In this document: piece after piece, positions 17,193 to 26,923 of the stretch
Layout: every line of letters starts with the position of its first letter
How positions within the stretch are numbered: the first letter of the stretch is position 1
DNA from: Novosphingobium sp. EMRT-2
GTDB lineage: Bacteria; Pseudomonadota; Alphaproteobacteria; Sphingomonadales; Sphingomonadaceae
NCBI RefSeq assembly: GCF_005145025.1
Contig: NZ_CP039697.1
Coordinates: 62,001 to 126,000, forward strand
DNA length: 64,000 bases
Reading direction: 5' to 3'
Position numbers and translations under genes: made by a program
The notes under the pieces: model-generated
Told to the model about the DNA's origin: nothing
Database searches by the model: none
Seen by the model: the letters and a program-made list of their open reading frames with translations, nothing else

Positions 17193-19604
17193 ATGGTGCA
17201 AAAGAACGCATTCCGCGCCGCCATCTTATCCGCAACCGCGCTCGTCGGAGTCTGGGGAACGCCCGGATTCGCGCAGACCGCTCCCGCCGAGGCGTCGGCG
17301 GACGTGCCGGCCGATCCGTCCGCCGAAGGTCTGGAAACCATCGTCGTCACCGGCACGCGCCGTTCGGTGAGCATCCAGGATGCGCCAATCAACATCGCGG
17401 CCGTCACGGCCGACAGCCTCAAGCGCGATCACATCGACGATGTGCGGTCGCTGGCGGCGTTCACGCCCGGCATTACCGTGCAGGACACCGGACCGCGCAA
17501 TACCGGCACGATCGTTCTGCGTGGTCTCAGCGCTGACGACAACAGCAGCTTCGGTGACAACTACAACAACACGCTCGCCACCTATATGGGCGAAATTCCG
17601 CTCTATCAGGACTTCAAGTTCCTCGACATGGATCGGATCGAGGTTCTGCTTGGCCCGCAAGGCACGCTCTATGGCCTGGGTACGCTGGCGGGGGCGATCC
17701 GCTACATTCCCAACCGTCCCGATCCGGACAACTGGTCGGGCACGGCCCACGGCCGCGTCTACGGGGTATCGCATTCGTCAAAGCCGGGCTTCCAGATGGA
17801 CGGCACGATCAACATTCCGATCGTTCCCGGCAAGATCGCCTTCCGTTCGACCACGGGATACTACAACGATCCCGGCTTCATGGATTACGTCTATCTGGTG
17901 AACACGCCGGGCGTTTCCCTGGCGCAGCCGCAGCAGCCCGGCACGTTCTTCGGCTCGATCGGCACGCCCGACCAGATCAAGGCGAACCTGCACACCTACA
18001 AGGACGCCAACTTCGAGCACACGTTAACGACGCGCAACCAGCTTGGCATTTTCCCGGCTGACTGGCTCAAGGTCTACCTGACCTATGCCTACCAGACCAC
18101 CGACACCAACGGTCGGCAGGCCAACGGCGGTGGCGTGTTCGGCACCAGCAAGTACCAGGCGCCGTGGCGCTATCTCGAACCGTCGAAGCGCAAGGCGCAC
18201 CTCTATGCGGCCGAGGTCGAGGCAGACATTGGCGAGATTGCCCAGCTGGTTTCGGCAACGGCGATCACGAAGCAGACGATCGACAGCTCCGTCGACGTGA
18301 CCGACCTGCTGATCGATCTCGATTACGGTTACGAACTGTTCCCGGCGTTTTCCGGCTACACCAAGCAGAACGTCAAATACGACCAGTTCAACCAGGAAAT
18401 CCGCCTCGTTTCCAAGCACGGCGGGCCTTTCAGCTGGGTTCTGGGCGGGTTCTACAACAACTTCCGCACCAAATCGCAGTATCGCGAAATCGTGCCTGGC
18501 TATCCGGCCTATGCCGGGATCAACCGCCCGGACGAAGTGGAATATGCCTCGTTCGTTGACAGCCGCACCAAGGAAAAGGCGGTTTTTGGCGAACTCAGCG
18601 TAACGCCGATCAAGAACCTGCAGTTCACCGGCGGTGCCCGCTATTACAACTACGATGCTTTCGTGAACGGCGGTCAGGCGCTGCCGCTTTTCCAGACCTA
18701 TCCGAACATCAATTTCCGCTCGCGTTCGGGCAGCACCAAGGACAACGGTGTGGTCTGGAAGTTCAACGGCTCGTACAAGTTCTCTCCCGATCTGATGGCC
18801 TACGCCACCTACAGCAAGGGCTATCGCATCGGCGGTGTGAACCGCGTTGCGCCGTGCGTGCTGCCGTTGCCGCCGGGCCAGAACATCTGCGCCCTGCCTA
18901 ACGAACTGTCCTATCAGCCCGATACCACCAAAAACATCGAAGTGGGCGTTCGTGCCACGCTGTTCGGCGGCAAGCTGCGCGGCAGCATCGCGGCCTATCA
19001 CATCGACTGGGACGGCATCCAGCTTGCCGGCCAGACGGTAAACGGTGCGACCGGCATTACCGTCAATGGCGGCAAGGCCGTTTCGAAGGGCATCGAACTG
19101 ACGTTCACCGCCAAGCCCTTCGAAGGGCTGACCATCAACGGCAGCTATGCCTACAACGATGCGCATCTGACCCAGACGGTGCCGGACCTGCTGAAGGTGG
19201 AAGGCGGCGCGGTGGATGCGCTGGCCGGCGCGCGGCTTCCGGGATCGACCAAGAATTCCGGCAGCCTGGGTGCGGTTTACGAACTGCCGGTCAACGAACG
19301 CGACAGCATGGTCTTTACCTGGACCGCGACCTACACCGGCAACATCCTCTCGCGCGTTGGCGCGCTGGGGAACGGTGAGGTGCTGCCCGCCTATACCGTG
19401 CATCGCGCCTCGATCACCTACAAGCTGGGGCCGGATCTCGAATTCCGCGCCTATGCCGACAACATCTTCGACAAGTTCGCGGTGACATCGGTGGGCAACG
19501 ATCTCTCGCGCCGGATTGTCAACGACGGTATCGTTTCGCGCTATTATGCGAACAACGTGCTGTCGCCGCGCAAGTTCGGCGTGGAATTCACCAAGCGGTT
19601 TTGA
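17193..19604 (+). CDS. TonB-dependent outer-membrane receptor
   Basis: An 803-residue receptor. The signal peptide runs to about residue 30 (TALVGVWGTPGFAQTA). A TonB box-like ETIVVTGTR follows, then the plug (SIQDAPINIAAVTADSLKRD, VLLGPQGTLYGLGTLAGAIRYI) and a 22-stranded barrel ending in an aromatic residue (GVEFTKRF). ATG 17193 follows GGGGAG at a 9-nt distance. It would import a ligand bound at the cell surface. It is divergent from the guanidine/urea ABC operon and followed by two MBL-fold genes and a DUF2891 gene in the same direction, so ligand processing by these proteins is plausible. The ligand is unknown. Confidence 0.88.
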   Translation: MVQKNAFRAAILSATALVGVWGTPGFAQTAPAEASADVPADPSAEGLETIVVTGTRRSVSIQDAPINIAAVTADSLKRDHIDDVRSLAAFTPGITVQDTGPRNTGTIVLRGLSADDNSSFGDNYNNTLATYMGEIPLYQDFKFLDMDRIEVLLGPQGTLYGLGTLAGAIRYIPNRPDPDNWSGTAHGRVYGVSHSSKPGFQMDGTINIPIVPGKIAFRSTTGYYNDPGFMDYVYLVNTPGVSLAQPQQPGTFFGSIGTPDQIKANLHTYKDANFEHTLTTRNQLGIFPADWLKVYLTYAYQTTDTNGRQANGGGVFGTSKYQAPWRYLEPSKRKAHLYAAEVEADIGEIAQLVSATAITKQTIDSSVDVTDLLIDLDYGYELFPAFSGYTKQNVKYDQFNQEIRLVSKHGGPFSWVLGGFYNNFRTKSQYREIVPGYPAYAGINRPDEVEYASFVDSRTKEKAVFGELSVTPIKNLQFTGGARYYNYDAFVNGGQALPLFQTYPNINFRSRSGSTKDNGVVWKFNGSYKFSPDLMAYATYSKGYRIGGVNRVAPCVLPLPPGQNICALPNELSYQPDTTKNIEVGVRATLFGGKLRGSIAAYHIDWDGIQLAGQTVNGATGITVNGGKAVSKGIELTFTAKPFEGLTINGSYAYNDAHLTQTVPDLLKVEGGAVDALAGARLPGSTKNSGSLGAVYELPVNERDSMVFTWTATYTGNILSRVGALGNGEVLPAYTVHRASITYKLGPDLEFRAYADNIFDKFAVTSVGNDLSRRIVNDGIVSRYYANNVLSPRKFGVEFTKRF

Positions 19605-19613
19605 GTGACATCT

Positions 19614-19647
19614 GATCGGGGCCTTGCCGAAAGGCTTGGCCCCGATC
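19614..19647 (+). terminator. Long intercistronic hairpin with GAAA loop
   Basis: GATCGGGGCC-TT-GCC closes a GAAA tetraloop with GGC-TT-GGCCCCGATC, a symmetric two-part stem directly after the receptor stop. No T-run follows. It may be a Rho-independent-like attenuator or an mRNA-stabilising end that separates high receptor expression from the downstream MBL genes. Confidence 0.55.
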
Positions 19648-19678
19648 GCATTCCGCAGGCTTTTCCCAGGAGTGTCCG

Positions 19679-20767
19679 ATGGAACCGACCAAAACCTACA
19701 ATCCCGCGCTGTCGGGCAATCCGCAGTCCGCTACGGGCCGCGTCTATCCCAATGGCAATCCCGATCTGGGGTACAACCTGCCCGGTGCCCGCAACACCGA
19801 CAGCGCGGTTCCGCTCCATCGCGGCAAGCCCGTGGTCCATGGCTACGCCTGCGATGGCCCCGCGCCGGGAGCCATCGGGTTCCGCTGGACCTACGGTTCC
19901 AACGTCGCGGCGAAGAACCGCGATCCGCGCGTGCAGGTGATCCAGTACAACGAGGACACCTTCATCCTGCGCCAGAACGTGTGCGTCCATTGGGAAGCGC
20001 CGTTCACCTACCTGCTGTTCGGCAACAAGGGCGCGCTGCTGATCGACAGCGGCGCCACGGCCGAGGCCCACCTCTATCCGCTGCGCGAAACGGTCGACGC
20101 GATCATCGCCCGCATCGGGCAGGTGCGCGGCTGGCGCGACATTCCGCTGACCGTCGCCTGCACTTCGGGCGAGGACGTGGCGCAGAACCAGGGGTTGCGG
20201 CAATTCGCCGGGCGTCCGGGCACGACGATCGTGCCCACGCCGCTCGCGGTGATGAAGCAGCACTACGGGCTTGCCGCAAGCTGGCCGGCGGGCACGGGCC
20301 GGATCGACCTTGGCGGCCGGGTGATAGACGTGATCCCCACGCCCGGCACGCACAAGGATGGCGTCAGCTTCTACGATCCCTATTGCGATTTCCTGTTCAC
20401 CGGCGACCTGCTGTTTCCCGGCAAGATCAACATTGCCAACGACAGGGATTTCCTTGCCTCGCTCGAACGGTTGAAGGCGTGGACCGCCAGCCATCCGGTC
20501 AAGTGGATCATGGGTGGACACATCGAGATGATGTTCGTGCCCGGCAAGGCCTACCCCCGTTTCGCCACCTACAAGCCCTATGAGCGGGTTCTGGAAATGG
20601 TGCCGGCAGTGCTGGACGAGGCAATCCAGTATGCACGCGAGATCCAGGGGCACGACCGGATGCTGATCCGCCCGGACTTCATCCTGCTCAACAACGTCAG
20701 CCCGGATCAGCGCACGCTGGAATGGCCTGAAGGCGTGCCCAACATCAATCCGCCCCGGCCGTTCTGA
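19679..20767 (+). CDS. MBL-fold protein with degenerate metal site
   Basis: A 362-residue protein of the metallo-beta-lactamase fold, with no signal peptide. It aligns by eye with the product of the next gene: IQYNEDTFILRQN matches the neighbour's VHWYNPHTAILRQN, and LLIDSGA matches LLLDEG. Where the neighbour has HLHADH this protein reads ACTSGEDVAQN, so the HxHxDH ligands are gone. The later ligands remain (GTHKDGV, FTGDLLF, MGGHIEM). It may bind a single metal, be a non-catalytic partner, or act by another mechanism. It begins 74 nt after the receptor gene, past a hairpin. Confidence 0.72.
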   Translation: MEPTKTYNPALSGNPQSATGRVYPNGNPDLGYNLPGARNTDSAVPLHRGKPVVHGYACDGPAPGAIGFRWTYGSNVAAKNRDPRVQVIQYNEDTFILRQNVCVHWEAPFTYLLFGNKGALLIDSGATAEAHLYPLRETVDAIIARIGQVRGWRDIPLTVACTSGEDVAQNQGLRQFAGRPGTTIVPTPLAVMKQHYGLAASWPAGTGRIDLGGRVIDVIPTPGTHKDGVSFYDPYCDFLFTGDLLFPGKINIANDRDFLASLERLKAWTASHPVKWIMGGHIEMMFVPGKAYPRFATYKPYERVLEMVPAVLDEAIQYAREIQGHDRMLIRPDFILLNNVSPDQRTLEWPEGVPNINPPRPF

Positions 20768-20802
20768 AACGCCCTATCCCTTTTTCGACAAGGACGAGAC
20801 CC

Positions 20803-21801
20803 ATGGATCGTCGCACGTTCCTGACCACCTCCTCGGCCGCCGCAGTGCCGCTCGGCAGCATTGGCGCCGCAGGCCTTGCGCGGGCGGCCGCGCCGGCCAC
20901 GCCGATCGACTTCAAGAGCAATCTTCCCGCGCCGGGCAGTTTCCCGGACCGGTGGATCTGCGGTTCCCCTTCGTGCATGGACAACACCGATCCGCCGGTG
21001 CAGGTCCACTGGTACAACCCGCACACCGCCATCCTGCGCCAGAACAAGGCCTACAGCTACGAAGCACCGTTCGCGCCGCTCTACTTCGGCAACGATCGCG
21101 TGCTGCTGCTCGACGAAGGTTTCGTCCAGTTGCGCAACGACTGGGACCTGCGCGGCGTGGTCGATGGTTGCATCGCCGACTGGTGCAAGCGCAACGGGCG
21201 CGATCCCGCCAGCCTGGAGCTGCTGGTCGCGTTCAGCCACCTGCACGCCGATCACTACGCGGCCACCAACCAGTTCGCCGACCGGCCGAATACGCGCTAC
21301 ATGGGCCTCACCCAGGAAGAGATGATGGGCTTCTGGGGCATGACCAATTTCCCCGAGGAGCGCGTGACGCTGGACCTGGGCGGGCGCGACATCCTGATCT
21401 GGGGATCGCCGGGCCACGTCATGTCCGAATTCGCGCATTACGATACCTACACGCAGATCCTCTACACCGGGGACATGTTCTATCGCGGGCGCTGCTACAT
21501 CAGCTTCTGGCAGCCGTGGTTCGACAGCATGAAGCGCCTGATCGACTTCTGCGATACGCACCCGGTCAGCCACGTGATGGGCTGCCATGTCGAAATCAGC
21601 AAGGACGGGCAGGACTATGCCTATGGCATGACCTACCAGCCCGACGAGGCGCCGGTGCAGATGACCGTGCAGCAACTGCGTGAGGCGTTCGAGTACGCCA
21701 AGACGATCACCAAGCCGGGCATCTACTTCACCGGCACGGTGTTCCTGTGCAACCAGACGCGCGGCACCACCACGATCGACCAGAACCCCTATCGGTACTG
21801 A
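20803..21801 (+). CDS. Exported MBL-fold metallo-hydrolase
   Basis: A 332-residue protein. The N-terminus MDRRTFLTTSSAAAVPLG...GLARAAA looks like a Tat-type signal (RRTFL). The catalytic motif HLHADH is intact near residue 146, followed by GSPGHVMSEF, YTGDMFY and GCHVEI, giving a full set of dinuclear zinc ligands. The substrate is unknown; lactonase, esterase and related activities are all compatible. It starts 35 nt after its degenerate paralogue and is probably cotranscribed with it. The pairing of one exported active and one non-exported damaged paralogue is unusual. Confidence 0.78.
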   Translation: MDRRTFLTTSSAAAVPLGSIGAAGLARAAAPATPIDFKSNLPAPGSFPDRWICGSPSCMDNTDPPVQVHWYNPHTAILRQNKAYSYEAPFAPLYFGNDRVLLLDEGFVQLRNDWDLRGVVDGCIADWCKRNGRDPASLELLVAFSHLHADHYAATNQFADRPNTRYMGLTQEEMMGFWGMTNFPEERVTLDLGGRDILIWGSPGHVMSEFAHYDTYTQILYTGDMFYRGRCYISFWQPWFDSMKRLIDFCDTHPVSHVMGCHVEISKDGQDYAYGMTYQPDEAPVQMTVQQLREAFEYAKTITKPGIYFTGTVFLCNQTRGTTTIDQNPYRY

Positions 21802-21856
21802 CACGCGGGACGGCCGGCTGGCCGGCGGTGTGGTCTTGCGTTAGGGCTGGTAGCGC

Positions 21857-22849
21857 ATGACCACGCTGACGCAGGATACCGCCGCCGGTTTCGTCCGGCT
21901 CACGCTGGGCCATCTGGGCCGGCCATACCCGTTCAAGATGGATCTCGTCCTGAACGGGCCGGAGGACGCCCGGCCCCCGGCCGAGCATCACCCGATCTTC
22001 CACGGCAGTTTCGACTGGCACAGCTGCGTCCACGGCTGGTGGCAGGTGATGCGGCTGGCGCGGCTCTATCCCGCCATGCCGGAAGCCGCCGAAGTCCGCG
22101 CGCGCGCCGGTGTGATGCTGGTGCCGGAAAAGGTCACCGGCGAACTGGCCTATCTCCAGCGGCCCGGTGCGGCGGGGTTCGAGCGGCCCTATGGCTGGGC
22201 GTGGCTGCTGGCGCTGCACGGCGAACTGGCGCGACACGATGGGCCCTGGGCCGCTGCCGTGGAGCCGCTGGCGCGCGCGTTCGCTACTCGCTTCCATGCG
22301 TTTCTGCCCAAGCTGACCTACCCCATCCGCGTGGGCACGCACTTCAACATCAGCTTCGCGCTCACGCTCGCGCACCGCTGGGCGAAGGCGCACGACCCGG
22401 CTCTGCGCGCGCTGATCGAGGCGCGTGCGGGCGACTGGTTCCTGGCCGATAGCGATTGCCAGGCCTGGGAACCGGCCGGGGACGAGTTTCTCTCGCCCGC
22501 GCTGGCCGAAGCGCTGCTGATGAGCCGGGTGCTCGACCCCGATGCCTTCGCGGCCTGGTTCGCCGCGTTCCTGCCGCGCGCGGAACAAGGCCAGCCCGCC
22601 ACGCTGTTCACGCCCGCGCGGGTATCGGACCGCAGCGACGGCAAGATCGCGCATCTGGACGGGCTGAATCTCAGCCGCGCGTGGTGCTGGCGCGCGATCG
22701 GCGCGGCGCTGGCGCCGCATCCGCTGGAGCCGCTGATCGCGCGGGCCATCGACGACCATCTGGCTGCCAGCCTGCCGCACGTCGCCGGCGACTACATGGG
22801 CGAGCACTGGCTGGCGACATTCGCCCTGCTGGCGCTGGTCGGCGATTAG
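21857..22849 (+). CDS. DUF2891 family protein
   Basis: A 330-residue soluble protein that I recognise as DUF2891 from EHHPIFHGSFDWHSCVHGWWQ near the N-terminus, the FERPYGWAWLLALHGEL segment and the C-terminal LNLSRAWCWR. The conserved His/Trp/Asp residues and alpha-helical pattern suggest an (alpha/alpha)-barrel, but no reaction is established. It lies 55 nt after the MBL gene. Its stop is 1 nt from the stop of the convergent RND gene, so no terminator fits between them. Confidence 0.75.
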   Translation: MTTLTQDTAAGFVRLTLGHLGRPYPFKMDLVLNGPEDARPPAEHHPIFHGSFDWHSCVHGWWQVMRLARLYPAMPEAAEVRARAGVMLVPEKVTGELAYLQRPGAAGFERPYGWAWLLALHGELARHDGPWAAAVEPLARAFATRFHAFLPKLTYPIRVGTHFNISFALTLAHRWAKAHDPALRALIEARAGDWFLADSDCQAWEPAGDEFLSPALAEALLMSRVLDPDAFAAWFAAFLPRAEQGQPATLFTPARVSDRSDGKIAHLDGLNLSRAWCWRAIGAALAPHPLEPLIARAIDDHLAASLPHVAGDYMGEHWLATFALLALVGD

Positions 22850-22850
22850 C

Positions 22851-25800
22851 TCAGGTGGCGGGCCGCTTTTCGGGGCCGTATCGCCAGCGCCAGATCAGCG
22901 CCGGCAACAGCAGCAGCGATAGCACCAGCGAGGTCGCCAGTCCGCCCAGAATGACAAGCGCCATCGGTCCCTGAACCTCGCGCCCGGATTGCCCGCTTTC
23001 CCATGCCAGCGGCGCCAGCGCGAACGCGGTGACGAGTGCGGTGAGGACGATCGGCGTCACCCGTTCGCGCGTGGCGCGCAGCACGGTCTCGATCGTCCAG
23101 GGCAAGCCATCGCGAGCGACGAGTTCGTCGACATGCGCGACCAGCAGGATCGCGTTGCGCGCTGAGATGCCGAACAGGGTGATGAACCCGACCAGCGAGC
23201 CGAGCGAGATCACGCCGCCGGTCAGCGCCACCGCCAGCACACCACCGGCCATCGCCAGCGGCATCCCGGCCAGGATGAGCAGGGCGGGGCGCAGGCCGCC
23301 GAAGGCCACGACCAGCAGAATCACCATCGCCACGGCGGTGAACAGGACATGGCTGCCCAGCTGCCGCGCCGCCTTGGCCTGCCCTTCCGCCGCGCCGGCC
23401 CAGGACAGAAACACGCCGGGGGGCAGATGGACGTTGCGCGCGATCCGCGCCTTGGCGGTGGAGACGAGGCCGGAGACGTCGCCATCGGTGACGTTGGCCG
23501 TCACGACCTGCCGGCGCTGCCCGCCCTCGTGCGCGATCGACAGGCGTTCGGTGCCGAGCGCGATCGTGGCGATGTCCGCCAGCCGCACGGCGCCGCCGCT
23601 GGTCGTGCGCACCAGCGTCTGCCCCAGCGCTTCCGGATCGCGGCGCTGGTCTTCGGGAACGGTGACCGCGACATCGACCGTGCGATCCGGCAGCGCCACG
23701 ACACCCGCCGGCTGCCCCGCGAAGGTGGCGCGGATGGCATCGCCCGCATCGGCCGCGCTCACCCCGCGCAGCGCCATGCGCGCGGGATCGAGCGTGACTC
23801 CTAGCATCGGCGTGCCGGGATCGGTCTTCACGCGGACGTCGGCCGCCGTCGGCAAGGCGCGCAACTGCGCCGCTATCGCCGCGGCGACGCGATCCAGCGT
23901 ATCGAGATCGGCGCCGTGGACGCTGATCGAAACGGCCGCCGTCTCGCCCGAAAGCGATTCGCTGATGCGATCGCCCAGGAACGTCGTCACCTCGCTCTGG
24001 AGCGCGGGGGTATCGGACAGGATCTTGCGCATCTTTGCGAGCGCGCGGTCCTCTCCCGTGCCATCGACGTCCGGCTTCAGGCGGACGTGGAACTCGCCCC
24101 GGTGCGGGGGCCAGGTATCCTCGCCCGCTTCGGCGCGGCCCATTTGTTCCTCGACGCTCAGCACTTCGGGGATGGCCAGCAGCCCCCGCGAAATCCGCTC
24201 GCCCGTGGCGCGCATCCAGTCGAACGAGGCGCCGGCCGGCCCGCTGACCTGGAGCACGTAATGCCGCTCGCGGAACGAGGGCAGCAGTTCCGCCCCGAAC
24301 GAGAGCGCGCCGGCCAGCGCGGTCAGGCCGATCAGCCCGATCGCCAGCGCCGCGCCCGCCGGCCTTTGTATCAGCCGCCCGACAACGCTTTCGTGCGCTT
24401 GCTTGAAGTGGTGCAGGAATATCGGTTCCGGGCGCGGCTCGTGCCCGTGCAGGAACAGCAGCGCCAGCGCCGGCGTGACCGTCAGCGCGACCAGCAGCGA
24501 CGCCATCGTTGCCAGCAGGAACGCGAGGCCGAGCGGTGCGAAGAACGCGCCCTGCAGGCCGGTCAACAGGATCACCGGAACCATGGTCAGCGCCAGCACG
24601 AACGTGGCATAGACCACGGGCGCGCGCACCTCGATCGAAGCGGCCTCGATGATCGCGCGCCGGTCGGCACCGTCGGGCACGCCGCGCAGACGGCGCACGA
24701 TGTTCTCGATATCGACGATGGCATCGTCGATCACCACGCCCAGCGCCACGGCAAGGCCGCCCAGTGTCATCGTGTTGATCGTCTGGCCCATTGCATCGAG
24801 CGTGACCAGCGCCGCCAGCAGCGAAAGGGGGATCGAGACGAAGGCGATCAGCGTGACGCGCCAATCGCGCAGGATCAGCATCAGCACCAGCGCGATCATC
24901 AGCGCCCCGACCACCAGATCGCGTTCGATCCCGCCCAGCGCGCTTTCGATGAAGTTGGCGGGCCGGTGCATCGCCGGCATGATCTGCACCCCGACGGCCG
25001 TCAGCGCGGGCGTGACTTCGGCCAGCGCCGCTTCCAGATTGCGCGTGGTCTGCAAGGTGTTCGCGCCATACTGGCTCGACAGCGTCATCAGCACGCCGGG
25101 ACGCCCCATGATCAGCGCGTCGCCCTGCCGGGGCGCGGCGGCATCGATCACTTGCGCGACATCGCCGACCCGCACGGTTCCGCCGCTGCCCGTGGAGAGC
25201 ACGGAGTCCGCGATCTGGCGCGCGGTCATCGCGCTGGGGCCGGGATCGATCAGGATGCGCTGGCTGGGCGTGTCGGCAAAGCCGCCGCCGTTGACGTGGA
25301 TGGCGCGGTCGACGGCGGCGGCAAGATCGGCGAACGTCAGGCTGCGGGCGAGCAGACGCGCGGGATCGGCTCGCACCTCGATCCGGCGCTGTTCGCCGCC
25401 GAACACGTTCGCGCGCGCCACGCCCGGCGCGGCGAGCAGGCGCTGGCGGACTGTCCACTCGACCAGATCGCGCAGCGCCATGGGGCTCAGGCGATCGCTG
25501 GTGAAGCCGATCTTGAGCAGGTCCATGGTCGAGGAGGTCAGTGGCGTTATGCGCGGCGTGTCGGACCCGGCGGGCAATTGTGGAATGGCATCGGCCAGCG
25601 CTTCGGACACCTGCTGCCGCGCGCGATAAGGATCGACGCCTTCGTGGAACGTCACGTCGATGACCGACAAGCCCTGGATCGATTCCGAACGGACCGTCTC
25701 CACGCCGTTGGCGCCGTTGATGACCGCTTCCAGCGGCCGGGTGATGAGCATTTCGACCTGCCGCGGCGTATAGCCCGGCGCTTCGGTCTGGATGCTGGCC

Positions 25801-25937
25801 TGCGGCGGCACGAACTCCGGAAACACGTCGTAGGCGGCGCCAACCATCCGCATCGCGCCGAGCCCGAGCAGGACCAGCGCGAGCACCAGCACGGTCGAGG
25901 CATGGCGCAGCGACTGACGGACGATAAACGACAGCAT
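22851..25937 (-). CDS. RND efflux transporter permease (CusA/CzcA-like)
   Basis: A 1028-residue inner-membrane RND pump, the usual length. It starts MLSFIVRQSLRHASTVLV and has duplicated periplasmic loops. TM4 carries charged residues typical of heavy-metal-efflux members (LGVVIDDAIVDIENIVRRLR), and ISARNAILLVAHVDEL sits near the C-terminus. Metal specificity cannot be read from sequence, and a drug-type substrate remains possible. It is the last gene of a TolC/adaptor/pump operon; its ATG lies 2 nt after the adaptor stop. Confidence 0.85.
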   Translation of the reverse strand: MLSFIVRQSLRHASTVLVLALVLLGLGAMRMVGAAYDVFPEFVPPQASIQTEAPGYTPRQVEMLITRPLEAVINGANGVETVRSESIQGLSVIDVTFHEGVDPYRARQQVSEALADAIPQLPAGSDTPRITPLTSSTMDLLKIGFTSDRLSPMALRDLVEWTVRQRLLAAPGVARANVFGGEQRRIEVRADPARLLARSLTFADLAAAVDRAIHVNGGGFADTPSQRILIDPGPSAMTARQIADSVLSTGSGGTVRVGDVAQVIDAAAPRQGDALIMGRPGVLMTLSSQYGANTLQTTRNLEAALAEVTPALTAVGVQIMPAMHRPANFIESALGGIERDLVVGALMIALVLMLILRDWRVTLIAFVSIPLSLLAALVTLDAMGQTINTMTLGGLAVALGVVIDDAIVDIENIVRRLRGVPDGADRRAIIEAASIEVRAPVVYATFVLALTMVPVILLTGLQGAFFAPLGLAFLLATMASLLVALTVTPALALLFLHGHEPRPEPIFLHHFKQAHESVVGRLIQRPAGAALAIGLIGLTALAGALSFGAELLPSFRERHYVLQVSGPAGASFDWMRATGERISRGLLAIPEVLSVEEQMGRAEAGEDTWPPHRGEFHVRLKPDVDGTGEDRALAKMRKILSDTPALQSEVTTFLGDRISESLSGETAAVSISVHGADLDTLDRVAAAIAAQLRALPTAADVRVKTDPGTPMLGVTLDPARMALRGVSAADAGDAIRATFAGQPAGVVALPDRTVDVAVTVPEDQRRDPEALGQTLVRTTSGGAVRLADIATIALGTERLSIAHEGGQRRQVVTANVTDGDVSGLVSTAKARIARNVHLPPGVFLSWAGAAEGQAKAARQLGSHVLFTAVAMVILLVVAFGGLRPALLILAGMPLAMAGGVLAVALTGGVISLGSLVGFITLFGISARNAILLVAHVDELVARDGLPWTIETVLRATRERVTPIVLTALVTAFALAPLAWESGQSGREVQGPMALVILGGLATSLVLSLLLLPALIWRWRYGPEKRPAT

Positions 25938-25939
25938 CG

Positions 25940-26923
25940 CTATTCGTCGCCCCCGTCGGTCGGGGCGGTGTGTTCAAGGCCCAGCAAGGTGCCCGCGCCC
26001 GACACGACGATGCGATCGTTCGCGCGCAGCGCGGCGGCGGGAACGAACCAGCCTTCGCGGCGCGGGACCGCGCCTTGCAGGGTCACGCGCTCGAAGCCGT
26101 CGCGCCCGGCCATGCGGTACGCGCAGAGCGCGCCGTCCACCCGCACCAGCGCTTCGCGCGGGATCAGGTATCCACCCTGTGTTCCGGCACCCGTGCGATG
26201 CGCCGCCAGGATGCGCCCCACGCCCGCGCGGGCCACGGCAGCGCCACGGAGCAGCGCGAGCGTGCCGGCCGTCTGCAATTGCGTGTCGCCCATCGCGGCG
26301 GGGCCAAGCGCCCGGACACCGATCTGCTGGTCGCCGGCATCGATCGTGATCGCGGAGCCGGCCGGAACAACGCCGTCGGGGAAATCGATGCGCAGGACGG
26401 CGACGCTGCCCGCCGCCGCGTCGCGCGCCAGCGCGGGCACGCTCCGGCAACCCAGCCGGGTAAGGCCCGCGCCGAACTCCAGCCCGATCCGCTGGCAGGC
26501 CGCGCCCAGCCGCGCCCGGTCGGCGATGGCCTGCGAACGGGCGGCTTCCACATCGCGTTGCGACGCGCCCTGGTCGGCGCTGGCCAGGCTGGCCAGCCGC
26601 GCCGCCTCGTGTCCCGACGCATCGGCGGCGGCCGTCGCGGCGGTCACTTCGGCGGCAATCGCCGAAAGCGCGGTGAGGTCAATCGCGCGGGCATAGCCGG
26701 CCGTTTCCGAGCGCTGCGTAGCCGGCATGGGCGCGCCAAGCCTGATCCCGGCGCGCGCCTGCGCCCCGGCGTCCAGATGCAGTCCCGCGCCGGCAGTCGA
26801 TACGGGAGGGTCGGAATCGCCGGCCTCGGCATTCGCATCCATGCGCGAAACCGCAAGCAGGGTGCCCAGCACGCCCGCGCCCATGCCGCCCAGCACCAAT
26901 CCCGCCATGGCCAGCCGCCTCAT
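25940..26923 (-). CDS. RND efflux periplasmic adaptor-like protein
   Basis: A 327-residue protein with an N-terminal membrane/signal segment (MRRLAMAGLVLGGMGAGVLGTLLAVS), an Ala-rich helical stretch around residues 85-140, and a C-terminal beta-rich part (GGYLIPREALVRVDGALCAYRM; LRANDRIVVSGAGTLLGLEH) like the end of HlyD/CusB adaptors. Sequence conservation is low, so the call relies on gene order. ATG 26923 overlaps the TolC-type gene stop (ATGA); longer in-frame readings upstream are shadows of that gene. It would link the pump to the outer-membrane channel. Confidence 0.78.
   Translation of the reverse strand: MRRLAMAGLVLGGMGAGVLGTLLAVSRMDANAEAGDSDPPVSTAGAGLHLDAGAQARAGIRLGAPMPATQRSETAGYARAIDLTALSAIAAEVTAATAAADASGHEAARLASLASADQGASQRDVEAARSQAIADRARLGAACQRIGLEFGAGLTRLGCRSVPALARDAAAGSVAVLRIDFPDGVVPAGSAITIDAGDQQIGVRALGPAAMGDTQLQTAGTLALLRGAAVARAGVGRILAAHRTGAGTQGGYLIPREALVRVDGALCAYRMAGRDGFERVTLQGAVPRREGWFVPAAALRANDRIVVSGAGTLLGLEHTAPTDGGDE

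Noticed and set aside
23916..26696. 926-codon open frame on the plus strand
   Set aside because: Antisense to the RND permease and adaptor genes, low-complexity Arg/Gln/His composition and no domain.
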